Assembly: GCF_900637185.1 (NCBI RefSeq)
Contig: NZ_LR134352.1
Span: 4,082,001-4,146,000, forward strand
Origin: Nocardia asteroides
Lineage (GTDB): Bacteria; Actinomycetota; Actinomycetes; Mycobacteriales; Mycobacteriaceae
Direction of reading: 5' to 3'
DNA length: 64,000 nt
The translations under genes and the position numbers were made by a program. The notes under the pieces are model-generated. The model saw only the letters and a program-made list of their open reading frames with translations, had not been told where the DNA came from and made no database searches. Shown piece after piece: positions 23,664 through 32,096 of this stretch (position 1 is the stretch's first letter; each line of letters starts with the position of its first letter).

Positions 23664-24877
23664 CCGAGCATCCTTTCGGCGAAAGCCCGCTGGCGGGCGG
23701 CGATCCGGTCGCGCCTGCCGTCGGCGTCGATCCGGTTGTCTGCGAAGTGGGGGAGGTGCTGGGCGACCTCCGCGATCGGCACGAGCGACACCGTCGGTCC
23801 GTCGGCCTCGGTCATCGGGCGGTCGGTGCGCTGCCACCGGAACTGCAGGATGCCGCGGGTCCGGCCGGTGGTCTCGATCCAGTTGGCGATGCCGGGATCC
23901 TGCCTGCTCACCACCATCCGGATCATGCCGTCCGGATCCACCTGTGCCTGGGTGTGATTGAGGCTGGTCTGGTGGTTCACGTAGTCCAGCGAGATGTACC
24001 AGAGGCTGCCGAGCTGGAAACCCTGGTACGGCGCGTCCGATTTCGGCACCGTGATCACCAGCGCCTGATCGTCGGCCAGGTCGAAATGGCCCACCGAGGA
24101 GTACTGGGTGCTCAGGCCGCCGGGGGTGAGCCGCGGCGCGGTAAGGGTGTTCACCGGCAGGTCCAGATAGAACCACTTCGGGAAGTTGAACCAGGTGTGT
24201 ACGCGGGTGAGCAGCATCTTGGCCGCGGCGCTGTAGCGTTTGCGCATCCGCGCCAGGTCGGGTTCGACCGGCGCGGTGCCGACGGTGTCGACCCGTTCGA
24301 TGCGGATCGAGCCCTTCCGCTCGGTCCAGTCGCCGTAGACCTCACGCACGGCCAGCATCGAGGCGCCCTCGCCGAGCGCGAAATAGTCCGGCCCGGCATC
24401 GGGTTTGGCGGGACCGAAGCGGATCGCGAAGCTGCCGTCCGCGGCGATCGGGATGCGCCGGTCGTCGAAGGCGTCCTCGCCGCCGGGCACCTCGGTCGCG
24501 GTGTAGTCGCCCTTGAGTACCTGGAAACTGAGGTCGACGGTGCTGCCGCGCACGCCACTCACCAGGTACTCGGCGTCGGGTTCGATATTCGCGTGGTAGT
24601 AGAGGGTGTCCGGATTGTCCAGGCCCATCTTGGCGTAGGGCCCGGTCGAGGACACGAAATACGGGTGGCTGGTGCCGTGCGCCCCGGACAGCCGCAGGCA
24701 GGCGGCCGCGCCGGCGGCGAGGTAGTCGTAGCCCTCGGCGAGGTCGGCCTCGCTGCGCACGAAGTCGGCTCCGGCGATGAGCTTCTCGGCCTGGGCGAGC
24801 GCGGCGGTGAACGGCGCGGTCAGCGGCTCCGGTGGCGCGGTGCTGCCCGGGGTGGCGGCGGTACTGGAGTGGGTCAA
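23660..24877 (-). CDS. DUF1214-domain protein in the sulfation operon
   Basis: The 405-residue soluble protein has no signal peptide. The C-terminal half carries DUF1214 features (YQGFQLGSLWYISLDYVNHQ, SLNHTQAQVDPDG, SRQDPGIANWI), and upstream there is a beta-rich DUF1254-like part (TLYYHANIEPDAEYLV). The biochemical role of this family is not established; in actinobacteria it often neighbours sulfotransferases and lipid genes. It probably starts at the TTG at 24877, whose TTGA overlaps the cysNC stop. No ATG occurs in the first 80 codons. It may bind or modify the hydrophobic substrate. Confidence 0.8.
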   Translation of the reverse strand: MTHSSTAATPGSTAPPEPLTAPFTAALAQAEKLIAGADFVRSEADLAEGYDYLAAGAAACLRLSGAHGTSHPYFVSSTGPYAKMGLDNPDTLYYHANIEPDAEYLVSGVRGSTVDLSFQVLKGDYTATEVPGGEDAFDDRRIPIAADGSFAIRFGPAKPDAGPDYFALGEGASMLAVREVYGDWTERKGSIRIERVDTVGTAPVEPDLARMRKRYSAAAKMLLTRVHTWFNFPKWFYLDLPVNTLTAPRLTPGGLSTQYSSVGHFDLADDQALVITVPKSDAPYQGFQLGSLWYISLDYVNHQTSLNHTQAQVDPDGMIRMVVSRQDPGIANWIETTGRTRGILQFRWQRTDRPMTEADGPTVSLVPIAEVAQHLPHFADNRIDADGRRDRIAARQRAFAERMLG

Positions 24878-26730
24878 CGGTCTGCGATTCCTAGCTCTCG
24901 GAGGATATGGGCGGCGATCTCGGCGGGGGAGCCGAGGTCGGGGGTGATGACGAGATCGGCCTGCGCTGGCCGTTCGTAGGGGGAACTGATCCCGGTGAAG
25001 CCGGGCAGCTCGCCCGCGCGGGCCTTGGCGTAGAGGCCCTTCGGGTCGCGGCGCTCGCACTCCGGCAACGGTGTGTCGACGAAGACCTCGTGGAACGGCA
25101 GCTCGCGCTCGGCATGCGTGGTGCGGGCTCTGCTGCGCTGCGCGGCGAACGGGCTGATCACCGACACGATCGCGATCGCGCCGGAATCGGCGAACAGCGC
25201 GGCCACTTCGGCCACCCGGCGCACGTTCTCGTCGCGGTCGGCGGCGGAGAACCCGAGCCCGGCGTTGAGGCCGTGCCGCAGGTTGTCGCCGTCGAGCAGG
25301 TAGGCGGCGCGTCCCGCCGTCACCAGCTGGCGCTCCACCTCGACCGCGATGGTCGACTTGCCGGAGCCGGAGAGTCCGGTGAGCCAGATCGTGGCGCCGG
25401 AGTGGGCGCGATCCTCGCGACCCACCGCCGAGCGATGCCACACCACGGTGGCGGGCGAGTGCTGGGTGGCGCCGGTGTCGCGGCCGGTGATCATGCCCGC
25501 CGCCACGGTCTGGTCGGTGACCGGGTCGATCAGGATGAAACTGCCGGTGCGGCGGTTCTCCCGATACGGGTCGACCATCAGCGGCTGCCTGCTGCGCAGC
25601 CGGACCCGGGCGATGTCGTTGAGCGCCAGTGCGTCCACGTTCTCGCGGCGGTGCAGCGTGTTGACGTCGAGCTGATAGTCGATGGCGGTGACCTCGGCGG
25701 GGGAGATCTGCGCGGCCGTGCGCACCAGATAGCCCGCGCCCTCGCGCAACTGCGTGGTCTCGGAGAACCAGCACACCATCGCGTCCAGTTCGCCGTCGAG
25801 GTGCGGGCGATTGCCCGGCCGGGCCAGCAGATCACCACGGCCGACATCGATCTCGTCGTCGAGGGTGAGCGAGATCGCCATCCCGGTGAACGCCTCGTCG
25901 ACCTTCGAACCGCCCGGACCCCAGATCTCGCGGACCCGGGAGGTGTGCCCGGCCGGCAGCACCACCACCTCGTCGCCGGGCTTGAAGATGCCACCGGCGA
26001 CGGTGCCCGCGTAGCTGCGGTGATCCAGGCCCTGCTGGGCGCGGATGACGTACTGGATCGGCAACCGCGCGTCGATGAGATTGCGGTCCGAGGCGATGTG
26101 CACGTCCTCGAGCTGACGCAGCAGCGGCGGCCCCGGATACCAGTCCATGTGCTCGGAGCCCTCGACGACATTGTCGCCGAGCAGTGCCGAGACCGGCACG
26201 AAGCTCAGGTCGCCGACGGTCAGCTTCGCGGCGAAGGCGGCGAACTCGGTGCGGATCTCCTCGAAGCGTTCCTGGGACCAGTCGACCAGATCCATCTTGT
26301 TCACGCACACCACCAGGTGCGGCACGCCGAGCAGCGTCGCGAGGAAGGCGTGCCTGCGGGTCTGCTCGGACACGCCGGTACGCGCGTCGACCAGGATCAG
26401 CGCCAGATCGGCGGTGGACGCGCCGGTCACCATGTTGCGGGTGTACTGCACGTGCCCGGGGGTGTCGGCGATGACGAACTTGCGCCGCGGGGTGGTGACG
26501 TAGCGGTAGGCGACGTCGATGGTGATGCCCTGCTCGCGCTCGGCGCGCAGGCCGTCGGTGACCAGGGCCAGATCGGCCGCGGCCTCGCCGCGTTCGGTGC
26601 TGACCCGTTCGATCGCGGCCAGCTGGTCGTCGAACAGCGACTTGGAGTCGTAGAGCAGCCTGCCGATGAGGGTCGACTTGCCGTCGTCGACGCTGCCCGC
26701 GGTCGCCAGGCGCAACAGGTTGCGGCTCAT
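24874..26730 (-). CDS. cysNC: Bifunctional sulfate adenylyltransferase large subunit / APS kinase
   Basis: The 618-residue fusion makes PAPS. The N-terminal CysN GTPase (about residues 1-420) has GSVDDGKSTLIGRLLYDSK, DTPGHVQYTRNM and NKMDLV. The C-terminal CysC APS kinase (about 440-618) has WLTGLSGSGKSTIAVEVE, LLDGDNLRHGLN and FVDTPLPECERRDPKGLY. With CysD it forms ATP sulfurylase, and the kinase then phosphorylates APS. It overlaps cysD by one base (TGATG) and the DUF1214 gene by four. The fusion is typical of mycobacteria and nocardiae. Confidence 0.96.
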   Translation of the reverse strand: MSRNLLRLATAGSVDDGKSTLIGRLLYDSKSLFDDQLAAIERVSTERGEAAADLALVTDGLRAEREQGITIDVAYRYVTTPRRKFVIADTPGHVQYTRNMVTGASTADLALILVDARTGVSEQTRRHAFLATLLGVPHLVVCVNKMDLVDWSQERFEEIRTEFAAFAAKLTVGDLSFVPVSALLGDNVVEGSEHMDWYPGPPLLRQLEDVHIASDRNLIDARLPIQYVIRAQQGLDHRSYAGTVAGGIFKPGDEVVVLPAGHTSRVREIWGPGGSKVDEAFTGMAISLTLDDEIDVGRGDLLARPGNRPHLDGELDAMVCWFSETTQLREGAGYLVRTAAQISPAEVTAIDYQLDVNTLHRRENVDALALNDIARVRLRSRQPLMVDPYRENRRTGSFILIDPVTDQTVAAGMITGRDTGATQHSPATVVWHRSAVGREDRAHSGATIWLTGLSGSGKSTIAVEVERQLVTAGRAAYLLDGDNLRHGLNAGLGFSAADRDENVRRVAEVAALFADSGAIAIVSVISPFAAQRSRARTTHAERELPFHEVFVDTPLPECERRDPKGLYAKARAGELPGFTGISSPYERPAQADLVITPDLGSPAEIAAHILRELGIADR

Positions 26731-27635
26731 CAGAAGTAGCCCTCTCGCTTGCGGTCTTCCATGCCGGTCTCGGAGATCCGGTCGTCGGCGCGGGTGGCGC
26801 CGCGCTCGGTGAGCCGGGTCGCCGCGGTCTCGGCGATCACCTGCGCGGCGGTGTCGGCCTCGCTCTCGACGCAGCCGGTGCAGGTGGCGTCACCCACGGT
26901 GCGGAACCGGACGGTGGCGTCGAAGGTGCGTTCACCGGGCTGCGGGGTGATGAACCGGCCCGTCGACAACAACATGCCGTCGCGTTCGACGACGCGGCGC
27001 CGGTGCGCGTAGTACAGCGTCGGCAGTTCCACGGCCTCGCGGTCGATGTACTCCCAGATGTCGAGCTCGGTCCAGTTCGACAGCGGGAACACCCGGATGT
27101 GCTCGCCCTGCTGATGCCGCCCGTTGTAGAGGTTCCACACCTCGGGGCGCTGCGCCCGCGGGTCCCATTCGCCGAACCGGTTGCGGAAACTGAACACCCG
27201 CTCCTTGGCTCGGGCCTTCTCCTCGTCGCGGCGGGCACCGCCGAACACCGCGTCGAACCGGTGTTCGCCGATGGCCCGGAGCAGGGTGGTGGTCTGCAAC
27301 GGATTGCGGGTGCCGCCCGCGCGCTCCACCACGCGGCCCGCGTCGATGTCGTCCTGGACGTGGGCGACCAGCAGGCGCGCGCCGGTGCGGTCGGCGGTGC
27401 GGTCGCGGAACTCGATGACCTCGTCGAAATTGTGCCCGGTGTCCACGTGCAGCAGCGGGAACGGCAGCGGCGCAGGCCAGAAGGCGCGCCGCGCGAGGTG
27501 CAGCAGCACCGCCGAGTCCTTGCCGCCCGAGAACAGCAGCCCCGGCCGTTCGAACGTGGCGGCCACCTCCCGGAATATGTGCACCGACTCGGCCTCCAAG
27601 GCCGCCAGATGCGACAGCTCGTACCCCGTCTGCAC
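26730..27635 (-). CDS. cysD: Sulfate adenylyltransferase subunit 2
   Basis: The 301-residue PAPS-reductase/ATP-pyrophosphatase-fold protein catalyses AMP transfer to sulfate together with CysN. It has the PP-loop LLFSGGKDSAVLLHLA, LLHVDTGHNFDEV, FGGARRDEEKARAKER and the ending MEDRKREGYF, all diagnostic of CysD. It starts at GTG 27635 and is the first gene of the five-gene sulfation operon. The divergent IclR gene starts 77 bp away, so the spacer probably holds both promoters and the operator. Confidence 0.95.
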   Translation of the reverse strand: MQTGYELSHLAALEAESVHIFREVAATFERPGLLFSGGKDSAVLLHLARRAFWPAPLPFPLLHVDTGHNFDEVIEFRDRTADRTGARLLVAHVQDDIDAGRVVERAGGTRNPLQTTTLLRAIGEHRFDAVFGGARRDEEKARAKERVFSFRNRFGEWDPRAQRPEVWNLYNGRHQQGEHIRVFPLSNWTELDIWEYIDREAVELPTLYYAHRRRVVERDGMLLSTGRFITPQPGERTFDATVRFRTVGDATCTGCVESEADTAAQVIAETAATRLTERGATRADDRISETGMEDRKREGYF

Positions 27636-27675
27636 TGTTCACCCACTTCGTTCCGCCGGCGTCTCCGCCGCCGAG

Positions 27676-27716
27676 TTGCGTTGTCGACTATTCGACGCTA
27701 TTGTTCGATATTGTGA
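27676..27716 (+). promoter_or_regulatory. Promoter of the IclR gene and probable operator for the sulfation operon
   Basis: A -35 TTGCGT (27676-27681) and -10 TATTGT (27699-27704) are separated by 17 nt. The -10 lies 8 nt before the GTG at 27713, so the transcript is probably leaderless. The spacer region is locally AT-rich and repeats TTCGA at 27691 and 27704, a candidate IclR binding motif shared with the divergent cysD promoter. Confidence 0.55.
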
Positions 27717-28618
27717 CACCGACGATAAGCCGGGCCGAGGGCGCCGGTCAAGAGGCGACCGTGGATTCGGCGTCGCCGCCGACGCAACGCGTGGTCAAGG
27801 TGCTCGAACTGCTGTCGCGGTATCCCACGGATCGGTTGTCGCTGGCCCGGATCGTGCGCGAAGCCGGTCTGTCCCGGGCCACCGCGCACGCGGTGCTCAC
27901 CCAGCTCACCGCCGACGGCTGGACCGCGCGCGACGCCGACGGGTGCTACGGCATCGGGTTGCGCCTGCTCACCGTCGCCCGGCGGGCCGAGGCGGCGTTC
28001 CCGCTGCGGCGCACGGCCGCGCCACAGTTGCGCGCGCTGTCCGAGCGCACCGGCTATCCCGTGTTCCTGGCCGAACGCGACGGCGAGAGCATCGTGGTCA
28101 CCGAAGTCGTCGGCGATCCGTCCGCGGGCTGGATCCGGCCCGGTCGCCGGCTGCCCCTGGCCCCGCCGGTCTGCCGGGAGTTCGTCGCCTGGGCGCCGGA
28201 GGCGCAACGCCGGGCGTGGCTCGCGTCCGCCGAACCGGCCCACCGGGACCGGCTGGCGCTGGTCCTCGACGAGATCCGGGCCAGGGGCTACTCGGTCGAA
28301 CGGCTCGTCGACGACTCCACGCCGATGCTGGAAGTGCTGGCGGGACTGCGTGATTCACCGGTCACCGCCGCGCTGCGGGCGCAGCTGGGTTCGGTGATCA
28401 CCGAGCTGATCACCATCGACTACCTGCCCGACGAACTCGGTCAGGAGAACGCGGTGGTCACCCTCGCCGCACCGGTGCGCGACGCGCGCGGCGCGGTCGT
28501 CGCCGCGGTGGTCAGCTGCCCCGACACCCGGCTCGCGGCACGAGCGCTGAGCGAGCTGGGATCGGCGACGGTCGCCGCGGCCGACCGGATCGGCACGCTC
28601 AACGCCACCGTCGACTGA
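27713..28618 (+). CDS. IclR-family transcriptional regulator
   Basis: The 301-residue protein has an N-terminal winged HTH (about residues 20-85; VVKVLELLSRYPTDRLSL, IVREAGLSRATAHAVLTQL) and a C-terminal IclR effector domain (about 95-290). GTG 27713 is chosen over TTG 27701 because it fits a leaderless transcript from the -10 at 27699-27704. It is divergent from cysD-cysNC-DUF1214-SDR-sulfotransferase and is their likely regulator. IclR ligands are usually small organic acids or aromatics; the ligand here is unknown. Confidence 0.87.
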   Translation: MTPTISRAEGAGQEATVDSASPPTQRVVKVLELLSRYPTDRLSLARIVREAGLSRATAHAVLTQLTADGWTARDADGCYGIGLRLLTVARRAEAAFPLRRTAAPQLRALSERTGYPVFLAERDGESIVVTEVVGDPSAGWIRPGRRLPLAPPVCREFVAWAPEAQRRAWLASAEPAHRDRLALVLDEIRARGYSVERLVDDSTPMLEVLAGLRDSPVTAALRAQLGSVITELITIDYLPDELGQENAVVTLAAPVRDARGAVVAAVVSCPDTRLAARALSELGSATVAAADRIGTLNATVD

Positions 28619-28713
28619 GCCGACGCCCACACGGTGCCCGGCGCGCCGTTACGCTGGCAGGGGAGCCCGGCCGGACTCGACGGCCGGTCGCCGGTGGCAG
28701 GAGAGGACTGCGC

Positions 28714-29658
28714 GTGTCGGACAGTGATCGTTGGTGGGAGGCGCCGGGCCTGCAGGGACAACAGCCGCCGCAGACCGGCCCGGAGCCCTACCAGCAGCAG
28801 CCGCAACAGCCCTACGGTTACCCCGGGCAGCAGCCCGGCGGATACCCGCCGCAGTACGGCGCCCCGCAGCCGGGTTACGGTCCGCAGTACGCGCAGCAGC
28901 AACCGTACGGGTATGCGCCGCAACCGTATCCGGGACCACCGCGTCGCGGTGGCGGGGGCGCGGGGGTGATCATCGCGGTGGTGGTGGCCGTCGCGCTGGT
29001 CGCCGTGGCCGGGATCGCCGCCGTGATCATCGGCATGAGCTCCGACGACGAGAGCACCACCGCCACCTCGGCCTCGGTCACCACCTCGGCCAAGGCCGGA
29101 CCGCTGTCCGGGACCACCACCGCACCGGCCACCCCGGGATCGAAGGGCGTGCTGATCGCCTCCCAGCGGGTCGCCTACGACGTGCCGTCGACGTGGACGA
29201 TCGAACCCGAATACGACACCATGTCCCTCACCACCAGCCTGGGCTCCATCGACGGCCGCGGCCAGGCGACCGAAGGCGAGGACTACTGCCCCGGCTCGGC
29301 CTACCGGGTGATGGCCGCCGTCACCGCCACGACCGAGAGCGATCCGGCGGCCGCGGCCAAGGCCGTCGCGAAAATCGGTGCGGCGGGCGGTTATTCGGAC
29401 CCGACCGGCGGCACCGTCGGCACCCCGACGGCACTGACCACGCGCAGCGGCGTCAGCGGCCAGCTCGTGGAGAGCACCGGCCCGTGGAAGCCCGCGCTGC
29501 CGGGCTGCACCGCGAACGCCTACGCCGTGTACGCCTTCGCCTTCCGCAACGCGGCGAACACCCTGCTGGTGCTGACGATCCTCGCCGATCGCGGCACGAG
29601 CGGGGAATTCACCGCCGAGCAGGCCAAGCAGCTGGTCACCAGCCTGCGCCTGGTCTGA
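28714..29658 (+). CDS. Membrane-anchored protein with Pro/Gln/Tyr-rich cytosolic N-terminus
   Basis: The 314-residue protein has about 75 residues of PQQPYGYP-like low complexity, then one membrane helix (about residues 84-108; GVIIAVVVAVALVAVAGIAAVI). A Ser/Thr/Ala linker and an outside domain of about 180 residues follow (VLIASQRVAYDVPSTWTI onward, with paired cysteines at EDYCPG and LPGCTA). This layout is common in actinobacterial envelope proteins of unknown role. AGGAG lies upstream of the GTG start, and a candidate -10 TACGCT lies at 28650-28655. The function is not recognised. Confidence 0.72.
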   Translation: MSDSDRWWEAPGLQGQQPPQTGPEPYQQQPQQPYGYPGQQPGGYPPQYGAPQPGYGPQYAQQQPYGYAPQPYPGPPRRGGGGAGVIIAVVVAVALVAVAGIAAVIIGMSSDDESTTATSASVTTSAKAGPLSGTTTAPATPGSKGVLIASQRVAYDVPSTWTIEPEYDTMSLTTSLGSIDGRGQATEGEDYCPGSAYRVMAAVTATTESDPAAAAKAVAKIGAAGGYSDPTGGTVGTPTALTTRSGVSGQLVESTGPWKPALPGCTANAYAVYAFAFRNAANTLLVLTILADRGTSGEFTAEQAKQLVTSLRLV

Positions 29659-29664
29659 CGGCGG

Positions 29665-30513
29665 TCAGGACGGTAGCGGCAGCGTGGCCAGGTACTCGGT
29701 GAAATCGGTGGCCTGCCGCCCGGTCAGGGCGGGCACCGCGTCGGAGACCTGGGCCAGCTCGCCCTGGGCGATCGCGGTGTAGGTGCTGACCCAGCCGTCG
29801 ACCTCCCACTGCGGCGCCTGATAGCTCGCGCGGGTGGCGTACGCCTCGTCCACCGTCTGGTCGACGAAACGGTAAGGGCGGCCGAGTATCCGGGTCATCT
29901 CGGCGGCCGCGGTGGTCAAGGTGAACGCGCGCGGGCCGGTGAGATCGAAGGTGGCGCCGGTGTGGACCGTCGAGCGCAGCACGGCGGCGGCGCAGTCGGC
30001 GACGTCGGATCGGGTCACCGCGGCGACCTTGCCGTCACCGGCCGGACCGGCGATCACGCCGTCGGCATCGGCGAAATGCGGGATGATGTCTTGATATTGG
30101 TTGTCGCGCAGGAAGGTGAAGTCCAGGCCGGACCGGCGGATCGCCTGCTCGGTGTACCAGTGGTCGCGGCCGAAGGTGAACGTGCAGTCCGGCGCGGCGC
30201 CGACGAACGACAGGTAGACGATCCGTTCGACCCCGGCGTCCCTGGCCGCGCCCACCACCGCCTGCTGCTGCGCGGCGCGATCGGCGCTCTCGGTGGCCGA
30301 GACGAAGAAGAATGTCCGCACGCCGGTCAGCGCGGCGGTCACGCTGGCGGGATCGGCGAAATCGATGGCGGCGGCGCTCGTCCCCGCGATCGACGGCAGC
30401 CGGTCGGGATGTCGGCCGAGCAGCCGCAGCCGTGCGTCCGATCCGGCGAGAATGCGCGCGACGCGCCCGCCGATCTGCCCGCTTGCCCCTGAAATCGCAA
30501 TGGTTTCCGGCAT
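29665..30513 (-). CDS. NmrA-family NAD(P)-binding reductase
   Basis: The 282-residue atypical SDR has the ISGASGQIGGRVARIL cofactor loop, the RLLGRHPDRLPS strand-turn, and IVYLSFVGAAPDCTFTFGRDH, the signature of the NmrA/TMR-like NAD(P)H:quinone or triphenylmethane reductase group. Length and layout are complete. It ends 6 bp from the convergent membrane protein and is divergent from the DUF5995-like gene. The substrate is unknown. Confidence 0.85.
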   Translation of the reverse strand: MPETIAISGASGQIGGRVARILAGSDARLRLLGRHPDRLPSIAGTSAAAIDFADPASVTAALTGVRTFFFVSATESADRAAQQQAVVGAARDAGVERIVYLSFVGAAPDCTFTFGRDHWYTEQAIRRSGLDFTFLRDNQYQDIIPHFADADGVIAGPAGDGKVAAVTRSDVADCAAAVLRSTVHTGATFDLTGPRAFTLTTAAAEMTRILGRPYRFVDQTVDEAYATRASYQAPQWEVDGWVSTYTAIAQGELAQVSDAVPALTGRQATDFTEYLATLPLPS

Positions 30514-30604
30514 CCACCCAGGCTATGGCACCCGACGCGGGCGGGGGACGTGCCCGCCGTCGTGTCGCGCTGCGGTTCGGCCGCGGCAGTGATGGAATCT
30601 GCGG

Positions 30605-31495
30605 GTGCGTGTATCGAGCGGAATCGCCACCCTGGCCGCGGCCGTCGTCATGACCCTGCCCGTCCTCACCGCGGCCCCGGCCACCGGCGCCGTCCGTGAC
30701 ACGGCGTGCGGATCGACCCTGTCGGCAGGCGATATCGCGGAGATCGCGCGGTTGTCCGACACCGCGACGATCGCCGGCGACGGCAGCCTGGCCCGGCTCG
30801 AGGACGCCGTCGCACGCCATCACCGGATCACCGAGATCCTCGTCGAGCACCGCGATCTGCGCGGCCTGTTCGCGATCGGGCTCGACGGCGTCGAATACGC
30901 CGCCGTCATGCCGTTGCAGCGCGATCCGGCCGCGTTCGCCGACCGCGAGTACGCGCACGCCATCAGTGCCGAACTGCTGCGGCGGTTCCTGGACAACCTG
31001 CACGCCGAATTCACCGGCGGCGTCGTCGAACCGCAGTGGGCGCACTACTTCGCGCTCGCGCAGGATTGCGGTGCCTCGCGGGCGCGGACCGCGATGGCCG
31101 GGTACAACGCCCACCTCACCGTCGACCTGACCTATTCGGTGGCCGCGGTCGGCAGCACGCCGGAGAACGCGCCGGACTACTTCAAGATCGTGGCCTCGAT
31201 CGCCGCCGCGGGTGATGTCATCATCGAGCGCACCAAAGCCGTGTACGGCGCCGACCTCGGCCCGCTGTGGCGGTTCTACTTCGTCGGGGAAGGCCTGGAC
31301 CAGCTCTTCGGCGCCGGTGTCGCGACCGAGCAGCTGCTCATCGCGGCCGATCTCGGCGCGAACACCGTCATCTTCACCAATGGTCTCGCCCTGCAGGATC
31401 CCGCGCTGGCGCCCACCGTGCGCGCGGAAGTCACCGCCCTGTGGCAGGCGGCCGACCTGGCCTTCGAGGCGCTGGCACGGATCAACGCGCTCTGA
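30605..31495 (+). CDS. Secreted DUF5995-like protein
   Basis: The 296-residue precursor has a clear signal peptide (residues 1-28; IATLAAAVVMTLPVLTAAPATGA). The mature protein is largely helical, with FLDNLHAEFTGG, the motif YNAHLTVDL and PDYFKIVASIAAAGD, which resemble DUF5995 proteins of actinobacteria. No catalytic role is established for that family. GTG 30605 is the start. It ends 6 bp from the convergent MarR regulator. My family assignment is from memory of the NAHLTVDL-type motif and is moderate. Confidence 0.6.
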   Translation: MRVSSGIATLAAAVVMTLPVLTAAPATGAVRDTACGSTLSAGDIAEIARLSDTATIAGDGSLARLEDAVARHHRITEILVEHRDLRGLFAIGLDGVEYAAVMPLQRDPAAFADREYAHAISAELLRRFLDNLHAEFTGGVVEPQWAHYFALAQDCGASRARTAMAGYNAHLTVDLTYSVAAVGSTPENAPDYFKIVASIAAAGDVIIERTKAVYGADLGPLWRFYFVGEGLDQLFGAGVATEQLLIAADLGANTVIFTNGLALQDPALAPTVRAEVTALWQAADLAFEALARINAL

Positions 31496-31501
31496 GCGCG
31501 C

Positions 31502-32008
31502 CTACTCCGCGGCCTTTCGCTGATCGGGAAGTTCACCGTAGAACTCGCGCAACGCGGCGGTGACCCCGACCAGCACGCGATGGGCCGCCGCCAGGTCGGT
31601 GTCCGGTAGTTCGGCCAGTGCGGCCCTGGTCCGCGCGCTGAGCGGTCCGAAGAACCCGGCGGCCACGGACATGCCGTGGTCGGTGTAGCCCAGATGCACG
31701 CGCCGCCGGTCGGTGGCGTCGGGTACCCGCTCGAGGTGACCGGATTCGATCATCCGCTCGACCAGGTAGGTCACCGCGGGCGCCGAGACGCCCATGAGCC
31801 TGCTCAGCTGACCCGCGGTGACCGGGGAGCTCTCGGCATCCGCGGTGGCGACGTGCATCAGCGCGCGGAAGTCGTTGGGACGCAGATCGTTCGAGCGGGC
31901 GAAGACGTGTCCGATCTGCTCGGAGATCGCGGTCAGTGCCCGCAGGTCGCGGGCGATCTCGGTTTCCAGCCTAGCCCGCTCGGCCGGATCCGCGCTGTCC
32001 TCGTCCAC
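31502..32008 (-). CDS. MarR-family regulator, likely repressor of the MMPL gene
   Basis: The 168-residue protein has a winged HTH (about residues 30-110; NDFRALMHVATAD, TAGQLSRLMGVSAPAVTYLVERMIESGHLERVP, wing DRRRVHLGYT) and dimerisation helices at both ends. GAGGAGAC lies about 8 nt before the GTG at 32008. It is divergent from the MMPL transporter 87 bp away, the classic arrangement for a MarR repressor of an efflux or lipid exporter gene. Confidence 0.88.
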   Translation of the reverse strand: MDEDSADPAERARLETEIARDLRALTAISEQIGHVFARSNDLRPNDFRALMHVATADAESSPVTAGQLSRLMGVSAPAVTYLVERMIESGHLERVPDATDRRRVHLGYTDHGMSVAAGFFGPLSARTRAALAELPDTDLAAAHRVLVGVTAALREFYGELPDQRKAAE

Positions 32009-32065
32009 GCCCTGTCTCCTCTCGGTCCGCTGCGAGCTTATCCGGTGTCCAGGGACCACATTGCC

Positions 32066-32096
32066 AGATAGTTAAGTTTCTGAAATAGTTGCCCCG
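32066..32096 (+). promoter_or_regulatory. Candidate promoter and MarR operator of the MMPL gene
   Basis: This is an AT-rich patch in a GC-rich spacer. It contains the dyad TTTC-T-GAAA with flanking GTTAAG and TAGTT repeats, and a possible -10 AATAGT (32084-32089) six nt before the GTG at 32096. MarR proteins typically bind such 16-20 bp AT-rich dyads over the promoter. Inferred. Confidence 0.4.
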
